Positions 34,733 to 44,302 of a stretch of 64,000 nt of DNA are shown in pieces. The first letter of the stretch is position 1; each line of letters begins with the position of its first letter. The notes under the pieces were generated by a model, which was not told the DNA's origin, ran no database searches, and saw only the letters and a program-made list of their open reading frames with translations. This stretch comes from an uncultured Paracoccaceae bacterium (GTDB taxonomy: Bacteria; Pseudomonadota; Alphaproteobacteria; Rhodobacterales; Rhodobacteraceae). The translations under genes were made by a program, and so were the position numbers. The stretch spans positions 1 to 64,000 of the forward strand of contig CALILP010000034.1 in the NCBI GenBank assembly GCA_938016515.1, read 5' to 3'.

Positions 34733-36925
34733 TTATCCCGCTTTCTTTGCTTTTTGGAGATGCGCCAGCACCTCATCTTTTGGTCCGTCCACGGTCAGGC
34801 GACCGTTTTGTAAGATCATCGTCCGGTCCGTGAGCGCCAGAATAGGCACGCGGTGCGTTGCGATAATCGCAGTCCGCCCGTCCAGCCATGTCTGCAAACG
34901 ATCCACCAATGTGGATTCCAGCGTCTGATCCAGCGCCGCCGTCGGTTCGTCCAGCAGACATACTTTCGGGTCCTGCAACCACAGCCGCGCCCAGCCAATC
35001 GACTGTCGCTGGCCGATGGACAGACCCTCACCGCCATCGCGGATTTCCAGATCAAGGCCTTTGGGGTGGTTGCGCACAAATGGCCCTAGCCCGGCAAAGT
35101 CCAAGGCCGCAAACATCCGGTCATCATCACGTTCCAACAACGTTAGGTTCAGGTTCTCGCGCAAGGTGCCCGCAAACAGGCGTACTTCTTGGCTGAGATA
35201 GCCAATCTGACGACGCAAATCGCGCGACATCACCTGCCCCATATCGATGCCATCAATCAGAATGCGTCCGTCAGTAGGGCGATGCAGTCCTGAAAGCACC
35301 TTCAACAGTGTCGACTTGCCAGAGCCATTGGCCCCCAGAACAGCCACCTTCTGGCCCGGCTTGATCGCCAAAGCGGGGATATCCAACGTATCGGCGGCCT
35401 CTTCGTCATAGGTGTAACGCAGGGCCCGTAACTCGAATCCGCCCCTGATTGCATTCTTGCGCAGATAGCTGCGGCCGTCCTCAACGTCTTGCGGGGCTTC
35501 GGCGACACCGTCCAGCGCCTCCAACGCGGCCTTGACCTGTGACCATCGGGCGAAAGTTGACGCAAGCCCGGTCAACGGCCCCAACGTCCGGGATGTCAGG
35601 ATGCCAACGGCGATGATCGTGCCCACAGTAAACGCGCCCTGAAACACCAGAAACGTCCCAACAACCACGGCTGAGACATAGGTGGCCTGCTGCACGCCCT
35701 GAGACCAGAACGTCAGGGTCGCAGACAGCTTGCGCTGTTCGGATGTGGCCAAGGATGACAAGGCATTCAACTCGCCCCAAATCCGGCGAAACCTTTCCTC
35801 TCCGCGATGGGCCTTGATCGTGTCTGCGTCGTAAATCGCCTCATGCAACAGCCGGGACGCCTTGGTCGAGGCCCCTTGGGTTTCCAAGGTCAGCCGCATC
35901 ATCTTGCGTTGCATAAAGAACGAGGGCAGCACCATCAGGATACCCCCCACCACCAGCACCCACACAACCGGACCGCCAATAGAGGCCACGAGTGCAAGGA
36001 ACAAAAAGATAAACGGCAAATCGGTCAACGTGCCAATGGTCGAGGCTGTAAAGAACTCGCGAATGGACGAAAACTCGCGCACGGCAGCAAAAGTTCCAGA
36101 CGGCGTCTGGCCCTTGATCCCCGCTTGCATCCCCAGCAACCGGTTCATCAGCAACGACTGAATGCGCAGCTCCATCTGGCGACCAGCACCGTCCATCAGC
36201 CGGGCGCGGGCAATCCGCAAACCAGCCTCAAGCAACATCGCAAGGCCGGCCCCAATCGCCAGCACCCAAAGCGTGGCAACAGATTGGTGTGGGATCACAC
36301 GGTCATAGACCTGCAAAGCAAACAACGCGACAGCCACAGCCAACAGGTTTGCAACAAACGACCCGAGGCACACCTCGAACATGATCCGCTTGTATTTCTT
36401 GATCTCACCCCAGAACCAATGATCGGGCTTGGCTTTCGTGGCATGACGGCGGCTAAGCTCTGCAACCGCGACATCAGCCTTGACCACGGTGCCTGTGAAA
36501 ACAGGGGCAAAGTCGGCGACATCCACTTCGACGCGGTGATCGCTGGCCTTAGCATCATAGATGATCAGGGTCTCGGCCACTTGTTCCAGCACCAACACCA
36601 TCTCGCCATCAGCAACCTGCGCTAAAGCAGGCCAGGTCTTGGGTTCTGCGACGGCGGACTTTGCAACGGCTGTCAAACCGGTACCGGCCAACACCTTGGC
36701 GACACCTGCAGGATCACGGCTTTGACTTTCCAAAACGTCGTCATGCGGCAAATCCACGCCCAGCAATCCGGCATATACGGACACCAGCTTGGCCTGCTCT
36801 ATGGCACGGGTTTGATGGCGGGTCGGGACATTTGCAACCGGAGTCGCGACTCTTTTGGGTTCGATCTTGGTCAGGGTCGCGCCACGCGCGCCATTGATGT
36901 CAAAGGATAAGACGGGAGGGCTCAT
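34733..36925 (-). CDS. Type I secretion ABC permease/ATPase (LapB/BapC-like)
   Basis: This 730-residue ABC exporter powers one-step secretion of the neighbouring adhesin. The first 150 residues form a C39-peptidase-like domain without a catalytic cysteine, as in LapB-type exporters that do not cleave a leader. The transmembrane domain spans about residues 170-460. The nucleotide-binding domain has Walker A GANGSGKSTLL at about 530, Walker B VCLLDEPTAALD and switch IATHR. The signature motif reads LSIGQRQ rather than the canonical LSGGQ. It overlaps the tolC-like gene by 4 nt. Confidence 0.94.
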   Translation of the reverse strand: MSPPVLSFDINGARGATLTKIEPKRVATPVANVPTRHQTRAIEQAKLVSVYAGLLGVDLPHDDVLESQSRDPAGVAKVLAGTGLTAVAKSAVAEPKTWPALAQVADGEMVLVLEQVAETLIIYDAKASDHRVEVDVADFAPVFTGTVVKADVAVAELSRRHATKAKPDHWFWGEIKKYKRIMFEVCLGSFVANLLAVAVALFALQVYDRVIPHQSVATLWVLAIGAGLAMLLEAGLRIARARLMDGAGRQMELRIQSLLMNRLLGMQAGIKGQTPSGTFAAVREFSSIREFFTASTIGTLTDLPFIFLFLALVASIGGPVVWVLVVGGILMVLPSFFMQRKMMRLTLETQGASTKASRLLHEAIYDADTIKAHRGEERFRRIWGELNALSSLATSEQRKLSATLTFWSQGVQQATYVSAVVVGTFLVFQGAFTVGTIIAVGILTSRTLGPLTGLASTFARWSQVKAALEALDGVAEAPQDVEDGRSYLRKNAIRGGFELRALRYTYDEEAADTLDIPALAIKPGQKVAVLGANGSGKSTLLKVLSGLHRPTDGRILIDGIDMGQVMSRDLRRQIGYLSQEVRLFAGTLRENLNLTLLERDDDRMFAALDFAGLGPFVRNHPKGLDLEIRDGGEGLSIGQRQSIGWARLWLQDPKVCLLDEPTAALDQTLESTLVDRLQTWLDGRTAIIATHRVPILALTDRTMILQNGRLTVDGPKDEVLAHLQKAKKAG

Positions 36926-38268
36926 ATCTGTTCTCCATTCACCAGCGCACCCATCCGGGCGGCGATGCGTAGTTCCATGCGGGCGATTTCATAGCGCAAA
37001 GCCACAGCCTCGCGTTCGGTGCGAACCTTTGTCTCAAAGACCCCCACCACGTCAGGCACAGATCGGTGACCTGACCTGCGTTGCTCCGCAAACACCTGAT
37101 AATTGGCGTCGGCTTGCTCGGCCAAAACAGCGGCTTGCACCTCTTGGCGACGCAACGAGGCCAACTGAGACTGCAGGGCCTGTAACGACCGGTTCGCATC
37201 TTCCTGAACCTGACCCACGCGGGCGGCAGCAGCCTGACGCTGGGCGTCCAACGCGTCCAGTGAGGCACCGGTTCCAAGGCCAAAGCCCTCAGCGGCACCC
37301 ACATTTAAGCCACCCGACGACCCGCCATTTCCGGCAACGCCAGTGGCGGTAACCTGCGGCAAGAACCCAGCGCGTGCAGCGATACTCTCCGCAATCGCGC
37401 GCGCGGCCTCGGCCTCGGCCTTCATCACGGTCAATGCGCGATCACCCGGACCAGCCTGACCCACAGACGACAAGCCAGAGACACCGTCCAATGGTGTGGC
37501 GGCCATCGCGTTTAGCTCTGCCATCGCGGTGGCAGCGTTTTCACGATCCAAAGCCATATCAGCCTGCATCTGATTGCGCTTTTGCACCACGATTTGCAGG
37601 TCCACGCGGTTAGACACGCCGCCCTTCACGCGTTCTTCCATGACGTAAGCGAAATGATCCATCCGCTCCATCGCGTCGGCATTCACGCGTGCCTGTGCCC
37701 TCGCGGCTTGGGCATTCAGGTACAGACCCAAAGCTGTCATTACCCGATCATTTGTATTTTCAGCCAAAGCGACAGCTGCGACCTCGACATCGGCCTGCGC
37801 ATAGTCGCGTTCGGCCTTTTTACGGCCATTATCGAACAAGACCTGTTCGACAACCAGCTGGGCCACAACATCACTAAGAGAGGTCAAGGAAATCGTCGGG
37901 CCCAATGTCGGCAACCAATTCGTCGCCTCGGCCTCAGAACGCAGCATCGCGGCCCGCAAATCGGCCTCTGCGGCGCGGCTGTTTGCGGCCAACACGGAAG
38001 ACGCAACCTGTTGATACGCCCCCTCGCCCAGAACAGTGCGGCGGTTCAACAACCCCTCGATGATCGCAGATTGCGTCCCGTCCTGCATATTTGCATCTAA
38101 CGCAGCTTGTGGTGCGGCAGCCGATGCCTGCACCACCTCATCCTGTCCGCTAAACATGGAAAACGGCGCACGGGCGACATCGCCCAATTGCGCCGTGTTC
38201 ATGCAGCCTGATACGGCTGCGACGCCCGAAAGCATCAATACTATACGAATATTGCCCCAGCCATTCAC
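36922..38268 (-). CDS. TolC-family outer membrane channel of the T1SS
   Basis: This is a 448-residue outer-membrane efflux-channel protein. The N-terminus IRIVLMLSGVAAVSGCMN carries a lipobox (Cys about 22), so this TolC homologue is probably acylated like some T1SS or RND channels. Long amphipathic helices with YAQADVEVAAVALAENTNDRVMTALGLYLNAQAA and the second repeat RTEREAVALRYEIARMELRIAARMG are characteristic of the TolC coiled-coil barrel. The start is a GTG. It lies between the adhesin gene and the ABC exporter, completing the secretion set. Confidence 0.9.
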   Translation of the reverse strand: MNGWGNIRIVLMLSGVAAVSGCMNTAQLGDVARAPFSMFSGQDEVVQASAAAPQAALDANMQDGTQSAIIEGLLNRRTVLGEGAYQQVASSVLAANSRAAEADLRAAMLRSEAEATNWLPTLGPTISLTSLSDVVAQLVVEQVLFDNGRKKAERDYAQADVEVAAVALAENTNDRVMTALGLYLNAQAARAQARVNADAMERMDHFAYVMEERVKGGVSNRVDLQIVVQKRNQMQADMALDRENAATAMAELNAMAATPLDGVSGLSSVGQAGPGDRALTVMKAEAEAARAIAESIAARAGFLPQVTATGVAGNGGSSGGLNVGAAEGFGLGTGASLDALDAQRQAAAARVGQVQEDANRSLQALQSQLASLRRQEVQAAVLAEQADANYQVFAEQRRSGHRSVPDVVGVFETKVRTEREAVALRYEIARMELRIAARMGALVNGEQI

Positions 38269-38387
38269 CTGGCCACCCCGCCTATATACCTGCCAATGCC
38301 AACCCTCCGACCACTTATGCGGTTCTTTGAGGGGGTAACCCGGGGCGATCTTTGCGCCGCCCTCAGGTCTGATTATTCAAGCCCGTC

Positions 38388-41096
38388 TTAGACGACAGGG
38401 TTCAGCTGGATCGCGCTTTCGATCACAAGGCTGGTGTCATCACCAAGACTGTAGACATCGTAGGTCTGACCTTCGATTGTCCGCGTCTCGGTTGCAGCAA
38501 CGCCATTCAGCTCGTCCATGCGGACGACGTCATCGCTGCCACCGTGGATCACCAACTCGTTGTCATTGTCTGACAAGGCGCGCAGTTGCTCTGCGGTGAT
38601 CGTCAGCTCGGTACCACTGGTGTAATCGAGATCGATCGCACCAATATTGAAGGCATCCAGCGCACCGCTATCAAGATCCAGGTTGTTGTTGGCTGTCTCT
38701 TCCAGTGCGACCAGCGTGGCGTTGGTGTTGCCGGCTGTATCGCCTGTGTCCACAATCAGATGAGATCCGTCAGGAACCACTTCGTCAGCTGCAAACTCGT
38801 ACTGGCTGTCGCCATTGGCACGACTAAAGCTATCGACCACTGACACAGCCTCTGCACCTGCAGCACCGTCTGTGTACTGGTAGAAGTCAGCGCCATCCTC
38901 GAGCGGAACATCCACGCGGACTTCGGATACGCCGGTATCGACACGGAACACACCTTCGATGTTCGGCTCGTCTGGGACCATCAGATCGACAGTCACGGTA
39001 TCACTGATTGATGCTGTGTTACCTGCGACATCAGTTGCACTCACGACAATCTCGGCCTGAAAGTCATCGGCCTCACCAGCCGCGATCGTTTGCATGTCTG
39101 CGGCGGTAAAGTCGACTGACCATTCGCCGGACGCGGTCACAGTCGCTGTGCGCGTTACGCCGCCAAAGTCGACCACAACGGTCGAGCCTTCTTCGACCAC
39201 ACCTGTCAGGGTGACTCCGTCGGAGGCTTCGGCGTTGTTGATCACGTCGTCGCCTTCAACAGCACCGTCGTCGAACGCGAGACGATTTACGTAGGTGTCA
39301 TAGTCAATAGAGGTGTCGGTTGTTGCAGTATTGCCCGCAGCGTCCGTGGCGGTCGCAGACACGTGCGCCTGACCTTCACCTGCGGCAGGAAGCGTTGCGC
39401 CGTCAAAGTCAGCAGACCAAACACCGTTACCATCTGCGGTGACCGTCTGGGTATGCCCATCAAACGTCACTTCCACAGAGGCATCAGCATCCGTGTCGCC
39501 GGTCAATGTGATGCCATCTTCGCGCTCTGCAAAGTTGACCACGCCATCCGCACCGCCTGCATTGTCGTCGATGGTGATGCTGATATCCGTATCAATCGTC
39601 ACCGACCCGGTTGCCGTGGCAGAGTTGCCAGCCGCATCCGTTGCCGTTGCAGATACCGGGACAGTCAGCTCGCCCGTTGGCAGCTCTGCGCTGGTAAAGA
39701 CGGACGACCAGTTGCCGTCGCCATCAGCCTGCACAGTATGCTGAACGTCGCCCAAGGTGACGACGACAGTGGCGTTGGCCTCTGTAAGGCCTGTCATCTC
39801 AACACCGCTTGGATGCTCGGCGGCATTCACAACACCGTCCGCGCCGCCAGCGCTGTCATCCAACGTCAGATCAATGATCGTATCCACAACAACGGTCCCA
39901 GATGTGGACCCCGTGTTTCCAACGCTGTCTGTGGCATTCACAGTGATATCAAGATCGTATTCGCCTTGATCAATCACGCCTGCAGCAACATCCAGCGACC
40001 AGGTGCCGCCAGAAACGGTTGCATCGTATGTGTTGCCACCAAAGGTCACCGTCACAGTGGACCCGGCATCAACCGTTCCGGTCAGTGTGAACCCGTCGGA
40101 TTCTTCGGCAAAGTTGATGGTGCCGTCGGTTTCGACTGTTTCCGTTTCGATCGTGACGTTCACAACGGTATCAACAACCAAAGCGTCATCCGCCGTAGCA
40201 GAGCCACCCTCGTTGGTGACAGTAACACTGATGTCTTGCTCGTATTCGCCGTCAGCCACCTCGTCGGTTGTTAGGCTGACCGACCATGTGCCATCATCAC
40301 CGATCGTGATGTCCTTGGTTACATCGCCGACAGTGACCGTTCCGGTCGCACCCGGCGTGCCGGTGCCGGTGATGTCGACACCATCAGCATAGTCTTCGGC
40401 ATTCACGGTCGTGCCAGTGTCGCGGGTACCGGATGTAAATGTCACGGTTGGCGCTTCCAGATCATCGCCGCTTTCGCCGCCAGTCGAACTGTCATCACCA
40501 TCGCCACCATCAGGAGTGTCGTCAGGCTCGTCGTCGCTGCTACCGCTATCGCCAAGCACTTCGCCTCCAGTGCTGTCACCGTCACCACCGCCGCTCGCCA
40601 GCAAGCCAAGACCGGCCAGCGCTGCGGCGCCACCAATCAAAGGCAAAGCATTGCCAAAGGTGCTGCTGGTGATGCCAGCGGCTTCAACCGGAACAACGCC
40701 GGGGATCGCCACGTCAGAGCCGCGCACGAAATAAAGATCGTCGTCAGGGCTCCATTTCCCAAAGCTGTCCGCCTCAGCATAAGAGGCATACATCAAGTTG
40801 CCCTCACCCGCAGAGAGATTGGCCTCCGCCAAGGCACCGTTGGCCGAGATGAACAGATCGGCAACCGGGGCACCGTTGACACCGAAGAACCCATCGAGGG
40901 TCAAGACAGTACCATCTACCAATGTGATCTGCAGTGCACTACCTGCGCGTGTGTAGGAAAGGATATTACCGCGCATCAGGTTCAGCGAGATATCTTGCCC
41001 CGCGCCCACTGATACTGCATTGCCGTCAGCCCCACCAAGGGACCCACGCTGAACTACGCCCGCGTCACCGCGAACAACGAAATCAATCGCTGACAT
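38388..41096 (-). CDS. BapA-like type I secreted adhesin with five Ig-like repeats
   Basis: This is a 902-residue surface or biofilm adhesin. The N-terminal 125 residues (DFVVRGDAGVVQRGSLGG through EADSFGKWSPDDDLYFVRG) match the BapA/Bap prefix domain. An Asp/Ser/Gly-rich linker follows at about 165-215. Five tandem Ig-like modules of about 95 residues span about 215-725, each ending in T/SVGNT-like A.N.A...V.DT. The C-terminus has LDYTSGTELTITAEQLRALSDNDNELVIHGGSDDVV, typical of T1SS substrates. No RTX nonapeptide array is visible. GGAG precedes the ATG. It sits upstream of tolC, ABC and hlyD homologues, like Paracoccus bapABCD. Confidence 0.9.
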   Translation of the reverse strand: MSAIDFVVRGDAGVVQRGSLGGADGNAVSVGAGQDISLNLMRGNILSYTRAGSALQITLVDGTVLTLDGFFGVNGAPVADLFISANGALAEANLSAGEGNLMYASYAEADSFGKWSPDDDLYFVRGSDVAIPGVVPVEAAGITSSTFGNALPLIGGAAALAGLGLLASGGGDGDSTGGEVLGDSGSSDDEPDDTPDGGDGDDSSTGGESGDDLEAPTVTFTSGTRDTGTTVNAEDYADGVDITGTGTPGATGTVTVGDVTKDITIGDDGTWSVSLTTDEVADGEYEQDISVTVTNEGGSATADDALVVDTVVNVTIETETVETDGTINFAEESDGFTLTGTVDAGSTVTVTFGGNTYDATVSGGTWSLDVAAGVIDQGEYDLDITVNATDSVGNTGSTSGTVVVDTIIDLTLDDSAGGADGVVNAAEHPSGVEMTGLTEANATVVVTLGDVQHTVQADGDGNWSSVFTSAELPTGELTVPVSATATDAAGNSATATGSVTIDTDISITIDDNAGGADGVVNFAEREDGITLTGDTDADASVEVTFDGHTQTVTADGNGVWSADFDGATLPAAGEGQAHVSATATDAAGNTATTDTSIDYDTYVNRLAFDDGAVEGDDVINNAEASDGVTLTGVVEEGSTVVVDFGGVTRTATVTASGEWSVDFTAADMQTIAAGEADDFQAEIVVSATDVAGNTASISDTVTVDLMVPDEPNIEGVFRVDTGVSEVRVDVPLEDGADFYQYTDGAAGAEAVSVVDSFSRANGDSQYEFAADEVVPDGSHLIVDTGDTAGNTNATLVALEETANNNLDLDSGALDAFNIGAIDLDYTSGTELTITAEQLRALSDNDNELVIHGGSDDVVRMDELNGVAATETRTIEGQTYDVYSLGDDTSLVIESAIQLNPVV

Positions 41097-41251
41097 TTAC
41101 TTGCTCCGCCTCTATTGCGCCCTCTTTGCGGGACGCACTTTTTAATTAACGAAGACGGTAACGATACCGATTCGCCGTGGCTAGGGGGAATCGGCGAAAA
41201 AATGACTCACAACGGGCAAACTGCGGCAAAAAAGACTCAGGTCGTAACTTT

Positions 41252-42121
41252 CTACAAAATACCGCTGGATTCACTTCCACTGGCAACTGACTGAGGTTGT
41301 TCCACAAAATATAGTTTCGCGTTCAAGACCGCGCCAAGCAAAATAAGGTATGCGCTGATGTATAACCACAAAAGCATACCGATCACGGCGCCGATAGACC
41401 CGTAGACCTCGTTGTAATTGCCAAAATTGGTCAGATAAAACGACAGCCCGACTGATGCGCCAATCCAAACGACAACCACCACAGCGGCCCCGATTGTCAC
41501 CCAAGGCCGTCGATTTGGACGCATATTTGGACCAAACCGGTACAAGATACTCAAGCCCGCAAACAGCACGAACAAAGCAATCAACCAACGCACCCCTTCC
41601 AGTATCCATGCGGTGGAACTCGCCAATGGCACGAAAGCAAGAACAACTGGCAGGATGACAACCGTAAGGAGCGCTGTAATCGCAAGCATCACCAGCGATA
41701 CCGTCAGCAACAAAGCCACAAAGGCTTGCCGGATACCGTTGCGTTGCGGGACGCCTTCAATCGCGTTGATCCCACCAATCAAACCCGCCACAGCAGCGCG
41801 CGATGACCACAATGCCAAAGCAATCGACACAAAAGTGGCCCACCCCAAGGTATCAGTGCGCGCATTCAGCAGGCTTTGTATCTGTGCTTGAAAGATATTG
41901 TAGGCGTCTTGCGGGATCACCTCTTCCATCAGGGCAAGCTGATCGGACACAATGACGGGGTCTGCGACAAGGCCAAAAACAGCAATGACCGCAGCGATGC
42001 CGGGAAAAACACCGAACATACCAAAAAAGGCAACGCCTGCTGCAATCAGACCAATGTGGCGCTCGCCTGCGGCGGTCCAGATATCATAGGCCGCTCGCCA
42101 AATCGCCAAAACACGGTTCAC
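41252..42121 (-). CDS. YihY/BrkB-family inner membrane protein
   Basis: This is a 289-residue polytopic membrane protein with about six transmembrane helices, of the YihY/virulence factor BrkB family. Family landmarks are the opening AAYDIWTAAGERHIGLIAAGVAFFGMFGVFPGIAAVIAVFGL, the central LSIALALWSSRAAVAGLIGGINAIEGVPQRN and the C-terminal YGSIGAVIGMLLWLYISAYLILLGAVLNA. The start is a GTG. The biochemical function is unknown for the family, and early RNase BN annotations were wrong. It is divergent from the kinase gene. Confidence 0.9.
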   Translation of the reverse strand: MNRVLAIWRAAYDIWTAAGERHIGLIAAGVAFFGMFGVFPGIAAVIAVFGLVADPVIVSDQLALMEEVIPQDAYNIFQAQIQSLLNARTDTLGWATFVSIALALWSSRAAVAGLIGGINAIEGVPQRNGIRQAFVALLLTVSLVMLAITALLTVVILPVVLAFVPLASSTAWILEGVRWLIALFVLFAGLSILYRFGPNMRPNRRPWVTIGAAVVVVVWIGASVGLSFYLTNFGNYNEVYGSIGAVIGMLLWLYISAYLILLGAVLNAKLYFVEQPQSVASGSESSGIL

Positions 42122-42322
42122 ACCAAATCCCTCACTGCTTGAGTACTACTTAGTATAGTAGCTGAGGCATATCCACCTACCGCCCCTAGATCACCTTGGC
42201 AAAACTGTGATCTTTTTCCTGCCATTCCCGCCGATGACGCTGCCCACACGTCGAATCGGTTTTTGCTGACAGGCCTTGCGTTTAGGCTATCGCAAAAGGC
42301 ACCCAGAAAGCCGGAAAAGCAG

Positions 42323-42946
42323 ATGCAGGATATCACTACCGCCGTTAATCTGGTCGCGGACCGGATTCATGAGCTACGGGATACACAAGACCGTATCGTT
42401 GTTGGCATTGCCGGAGCCCCCGGCAGTGGCAAGTCGACATTGGCCAATGAAATCGCGCGCAGGCTGAACCTGCAACGATGCCCAACGGTCGTCGTCCCCA
42501 TGGACGGATTTCACCTTGATAACGCCATCCTGGACGAGATGGGTTTGCGCAATCGAAAAGGCTCACCTGAGACATTTGATGTGCGTGGATTTGTTCACTT
42601 AATCAAACGCCTACAAGCCAGAGATCACGTATATGCGCCAGCCTTTGACAGGACGCGTGATCTGTCTGTGGCCGGGGCGGTTGATGTCCCACCTGACCTG
42701 CCCGTCGTTTTGGTTGAGGGCAACTACCTGATGTTCGACGAGCCCGTCTGGAACGTGCTGCCCGGCATTTGGGACTTGTCTGTGCGTCTTGACGTCCCCA
42801 TCACAGAACTGCGGGCGCGACTGATCCAACGCTGGCTGAACCAAAACCTGTCACGGGCAGCAGCAACGCGCAGGGCGGAAAGCAACGATATTCCGAACGC
42901 AAACCGCATTATCGCCAAAGCCTTGCCCTGCGACATTACAGTTTGA
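42323..42946 (+). CDS. P-loop nucleoside/sugar kinase (uridine kinase/FrcK-like)
   Basis: This is a 207-residue kinase of the phosphoribulokinase/uridine kinase/pantothenate kinase superfamily. It has Walker A GIAGAPGSGKSTLANEIARRL at about residue 27, the substrate-binding PMDGFHLDNAILDEMGL and ETFDVRGFVHLIKRLQ, then VVLVEGNYLM and a LID-like RLIQRW segment. Similar proteins encoded near fructose ABC transporters are called FrcK. No sugar transporter adjoins this one, so the substrate is open. The start ATG 42323 (MQDITTAVN) is preferred; the track start adds 20 residues. Confidence 0.82.
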   Translation: MQDITTAVNLVADRIHELRDTQDRIVVGIAGAPGSGKSTLANEIARRLNLQRCPTVVVPMDGFHLDNAILDEMGLRNRKGSPETFDVRGFVHLIKRLQARDHVYAPAFDRTRDLSVAGAVDVPPDLPVVLVEGNYLMFDEPVWNVLPGIWDLSVRLDVPITELRARLIQRWLNQNLSRAAATRRAESNDIPNANRIIAKALPCDITV

Positions 42947-43076
42947 CCTTAATACCGCGCACTAACCACCTGTAAAAAAACACGTTACCTAGGCAAATCT
43001 GAATTCAAACTCCGGCATGGAAACTCGCCAGCAGACCCCTTACATTGGCATCACTGTTGCCATTGGGGGCCAGTTG

Positions 43077-43694
43077 ATGCTGCCGCTTGAAAACCTTGTC
43101 GCCTGCCCGCAGTGCGACACACTGCACGCTCAGACAGACGTCCCTGACGGGGCGAAGGCACACTGCATGCGGTGTGGTGCGGCAATGGTCGAAACGCGCA
43201 GTACAGCAATCACCAATGTCCTTAGCTTGGCACTGACGTCCTTTGTCCTGATGATCGCTGCGGTCTCGTTTCCATTTCTGGACCTTTCCATCGGGGGCCA
43301 GACAAACGGAACATCTGTGTTGGGGGCTGTGATGGCCTTTTCCGATACGTTTTCATTGCCGCTCGCCTTTGCGGTTGCAGGGTTCATCGTGTTTCTGCCG
43401 CTTCTGCGGCTTGGGGCGATCATTGCAGCGGTCTTGCCTTTGGTGACGCACCGGACACCCGGACGATTTCACAGACATGCGTTTGGACTTGCTGAAACCT
43501 TGCGGCCTTGGTCGATGGCCGAGATCTTTATCGTTGGGGTATCAGTGGCGTTGGTCAAAGTGGCAGGACTTGCCACGATCTCATTTGGCCCGGCCTTTTG
43601 GGCCTTCACCCTTCTTGTGATCCTGACATTCTTTCAGGACACGCTTATTTGCAGGTATTCGGTATGGCGGGCGCTGGACACATCGCGGGCCTGA
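43077..43694 (+). CDS. pqiA: Paraquat-inducible protein A, first half (PqiA domain 1)
   Basis: This is a membrane protein of the PqiA family with a rubredoxin-like cysteine knuckle CPQC...MRCG near the N-terminus and four predicted transmembrane helices. In E. coli PqiA is one protein of about 417 residues with two such units; here the units are encoded by two overlapping genes. PqiA is the inner-membrane partner of the PqiB/PqiC lipid-transport machine. I start at ATG 43077 (MLPLENLVACPQC). The track's 43017 adds 20 residues and cannot be excluded. Its end overlaps the second unit by about 30 nt. Confidence 0.82.
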   Translation: MLPLENLVACPQCDTLHAQTDVPDGAKAHCMRCGAAMVETRSTAITNVLSLALTSFVLMIAAVSFPFLDLSIGGQTNGTSVLGAVMAFSDTFSLPLAFAVAGFIVFLPLLRLGAIIAAVLPLVTHRTPGRFHRHAFGLAETLRPWSMAEIFIVGVSVALVKVAGLATISFGPAFWAFTLLVILTFFQDTLICRYSVWRALDTSRA

Positions 43695-44302
43695 CGACTG
43701 CGCGCGAAGCAGGCCTGATCGCCTGCCACCGCTGCGGGCAGGTCCATGACCAACAGGCGACGGAATGCAGGCGTTGCCATGCAACCCTGCACAGCCGCAA
43801 ACCTGACAGTCTGCAAAAAGTCTGGGCGTGGTGGCTGGCAGGGGTGATCACATTCATTCCAGCCAACATCTATCCGATGCTGATCACAAATACGCTGGTG
43901 GAAAACTCGGAAAGCACGATCATTGGCGGGGTTGTAGAGCTGATCCATTATGGGTCCTACGGGATCGCTTTCATCGTCTTTGTGGCCTCTATCATCATTC
44001 CTTTGGGCAAATTCTTTGCGATTGCCTATCTGGCGATCAGCGTGCAGCGCCGCTCCAATCTGAACCAACACCAGCGCAACCACTTGTTCCATGTGGTGGA
44101 ATTTATCGGACGATGGTCGATGATCGACGTCTTTGTGGTGGCGATTCTGTCGGCCTTGGTGCAGCTGGATACGGTGGCGTCAATCAATCCAGGTATTGCG
44201 GCTGTGAACTTCGCTTTATCGGTTGTCTTCACCATGCTTTCGGCCCAAAGCTTTGACCCACGTCTGATCTGGGACGCTGACAGGGCTGCCGCCAATGACT
44301 GA
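43664..44302 (+). CDS. pqiA: Paraquat-inducible protein A, second half (PqiA domain 2)
   Basis: This is the second PqiA unit, 212 residues from ATG 43664. It opens with a zinc-knuckle-like LIACHRCGQVHDQQATECRRCHATLHSRK, followed by the family's SLQKVWAWWLAGVITFIPANIYPMLITNTL and about four transmembrane helices, including GRWSMIDVFVVAILSALVQL. Cysteine pairs in both knuckles are intact. It overlaps the first unit at one end and pqiB by 8 nt at the other, so the four pqi genes form one transcript. The track start at 43508 lies inside the first unit and is rejected. Confidence 0.85.
   Translation: MAGAGHIAGLTTAREAGLIACHRCGQVHDQQATECRRCHATLHSRKPDSLQKVWAWWLAGVITFIPANIYPMLITNTLVENSESTIIGGVVELIHYGSYGIAFIVFVASIIIPLGKFFAIAYLAISVQRRSNLNQHQRNHLFHVVEFIGRWSMIDVFVVAILSALVQLDTVASINPGIAAVNFALSVVFTMLSAQSFDPRLIWDADRAAAND

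Noticed and set aside
39363-40274. 303-residue ORF opposite the adhesin gene, with repeated segments
   Set aside because: The repeats are the complement of the Ig-like modules; no independent coding signs.
38990-40440. Regular repeats of about 285 nt that might suggest a CRISPR or satellite array
   Set aside because: They are diverged coding repeats (Ig-like modules in frame), not short identical repeats with spacers.
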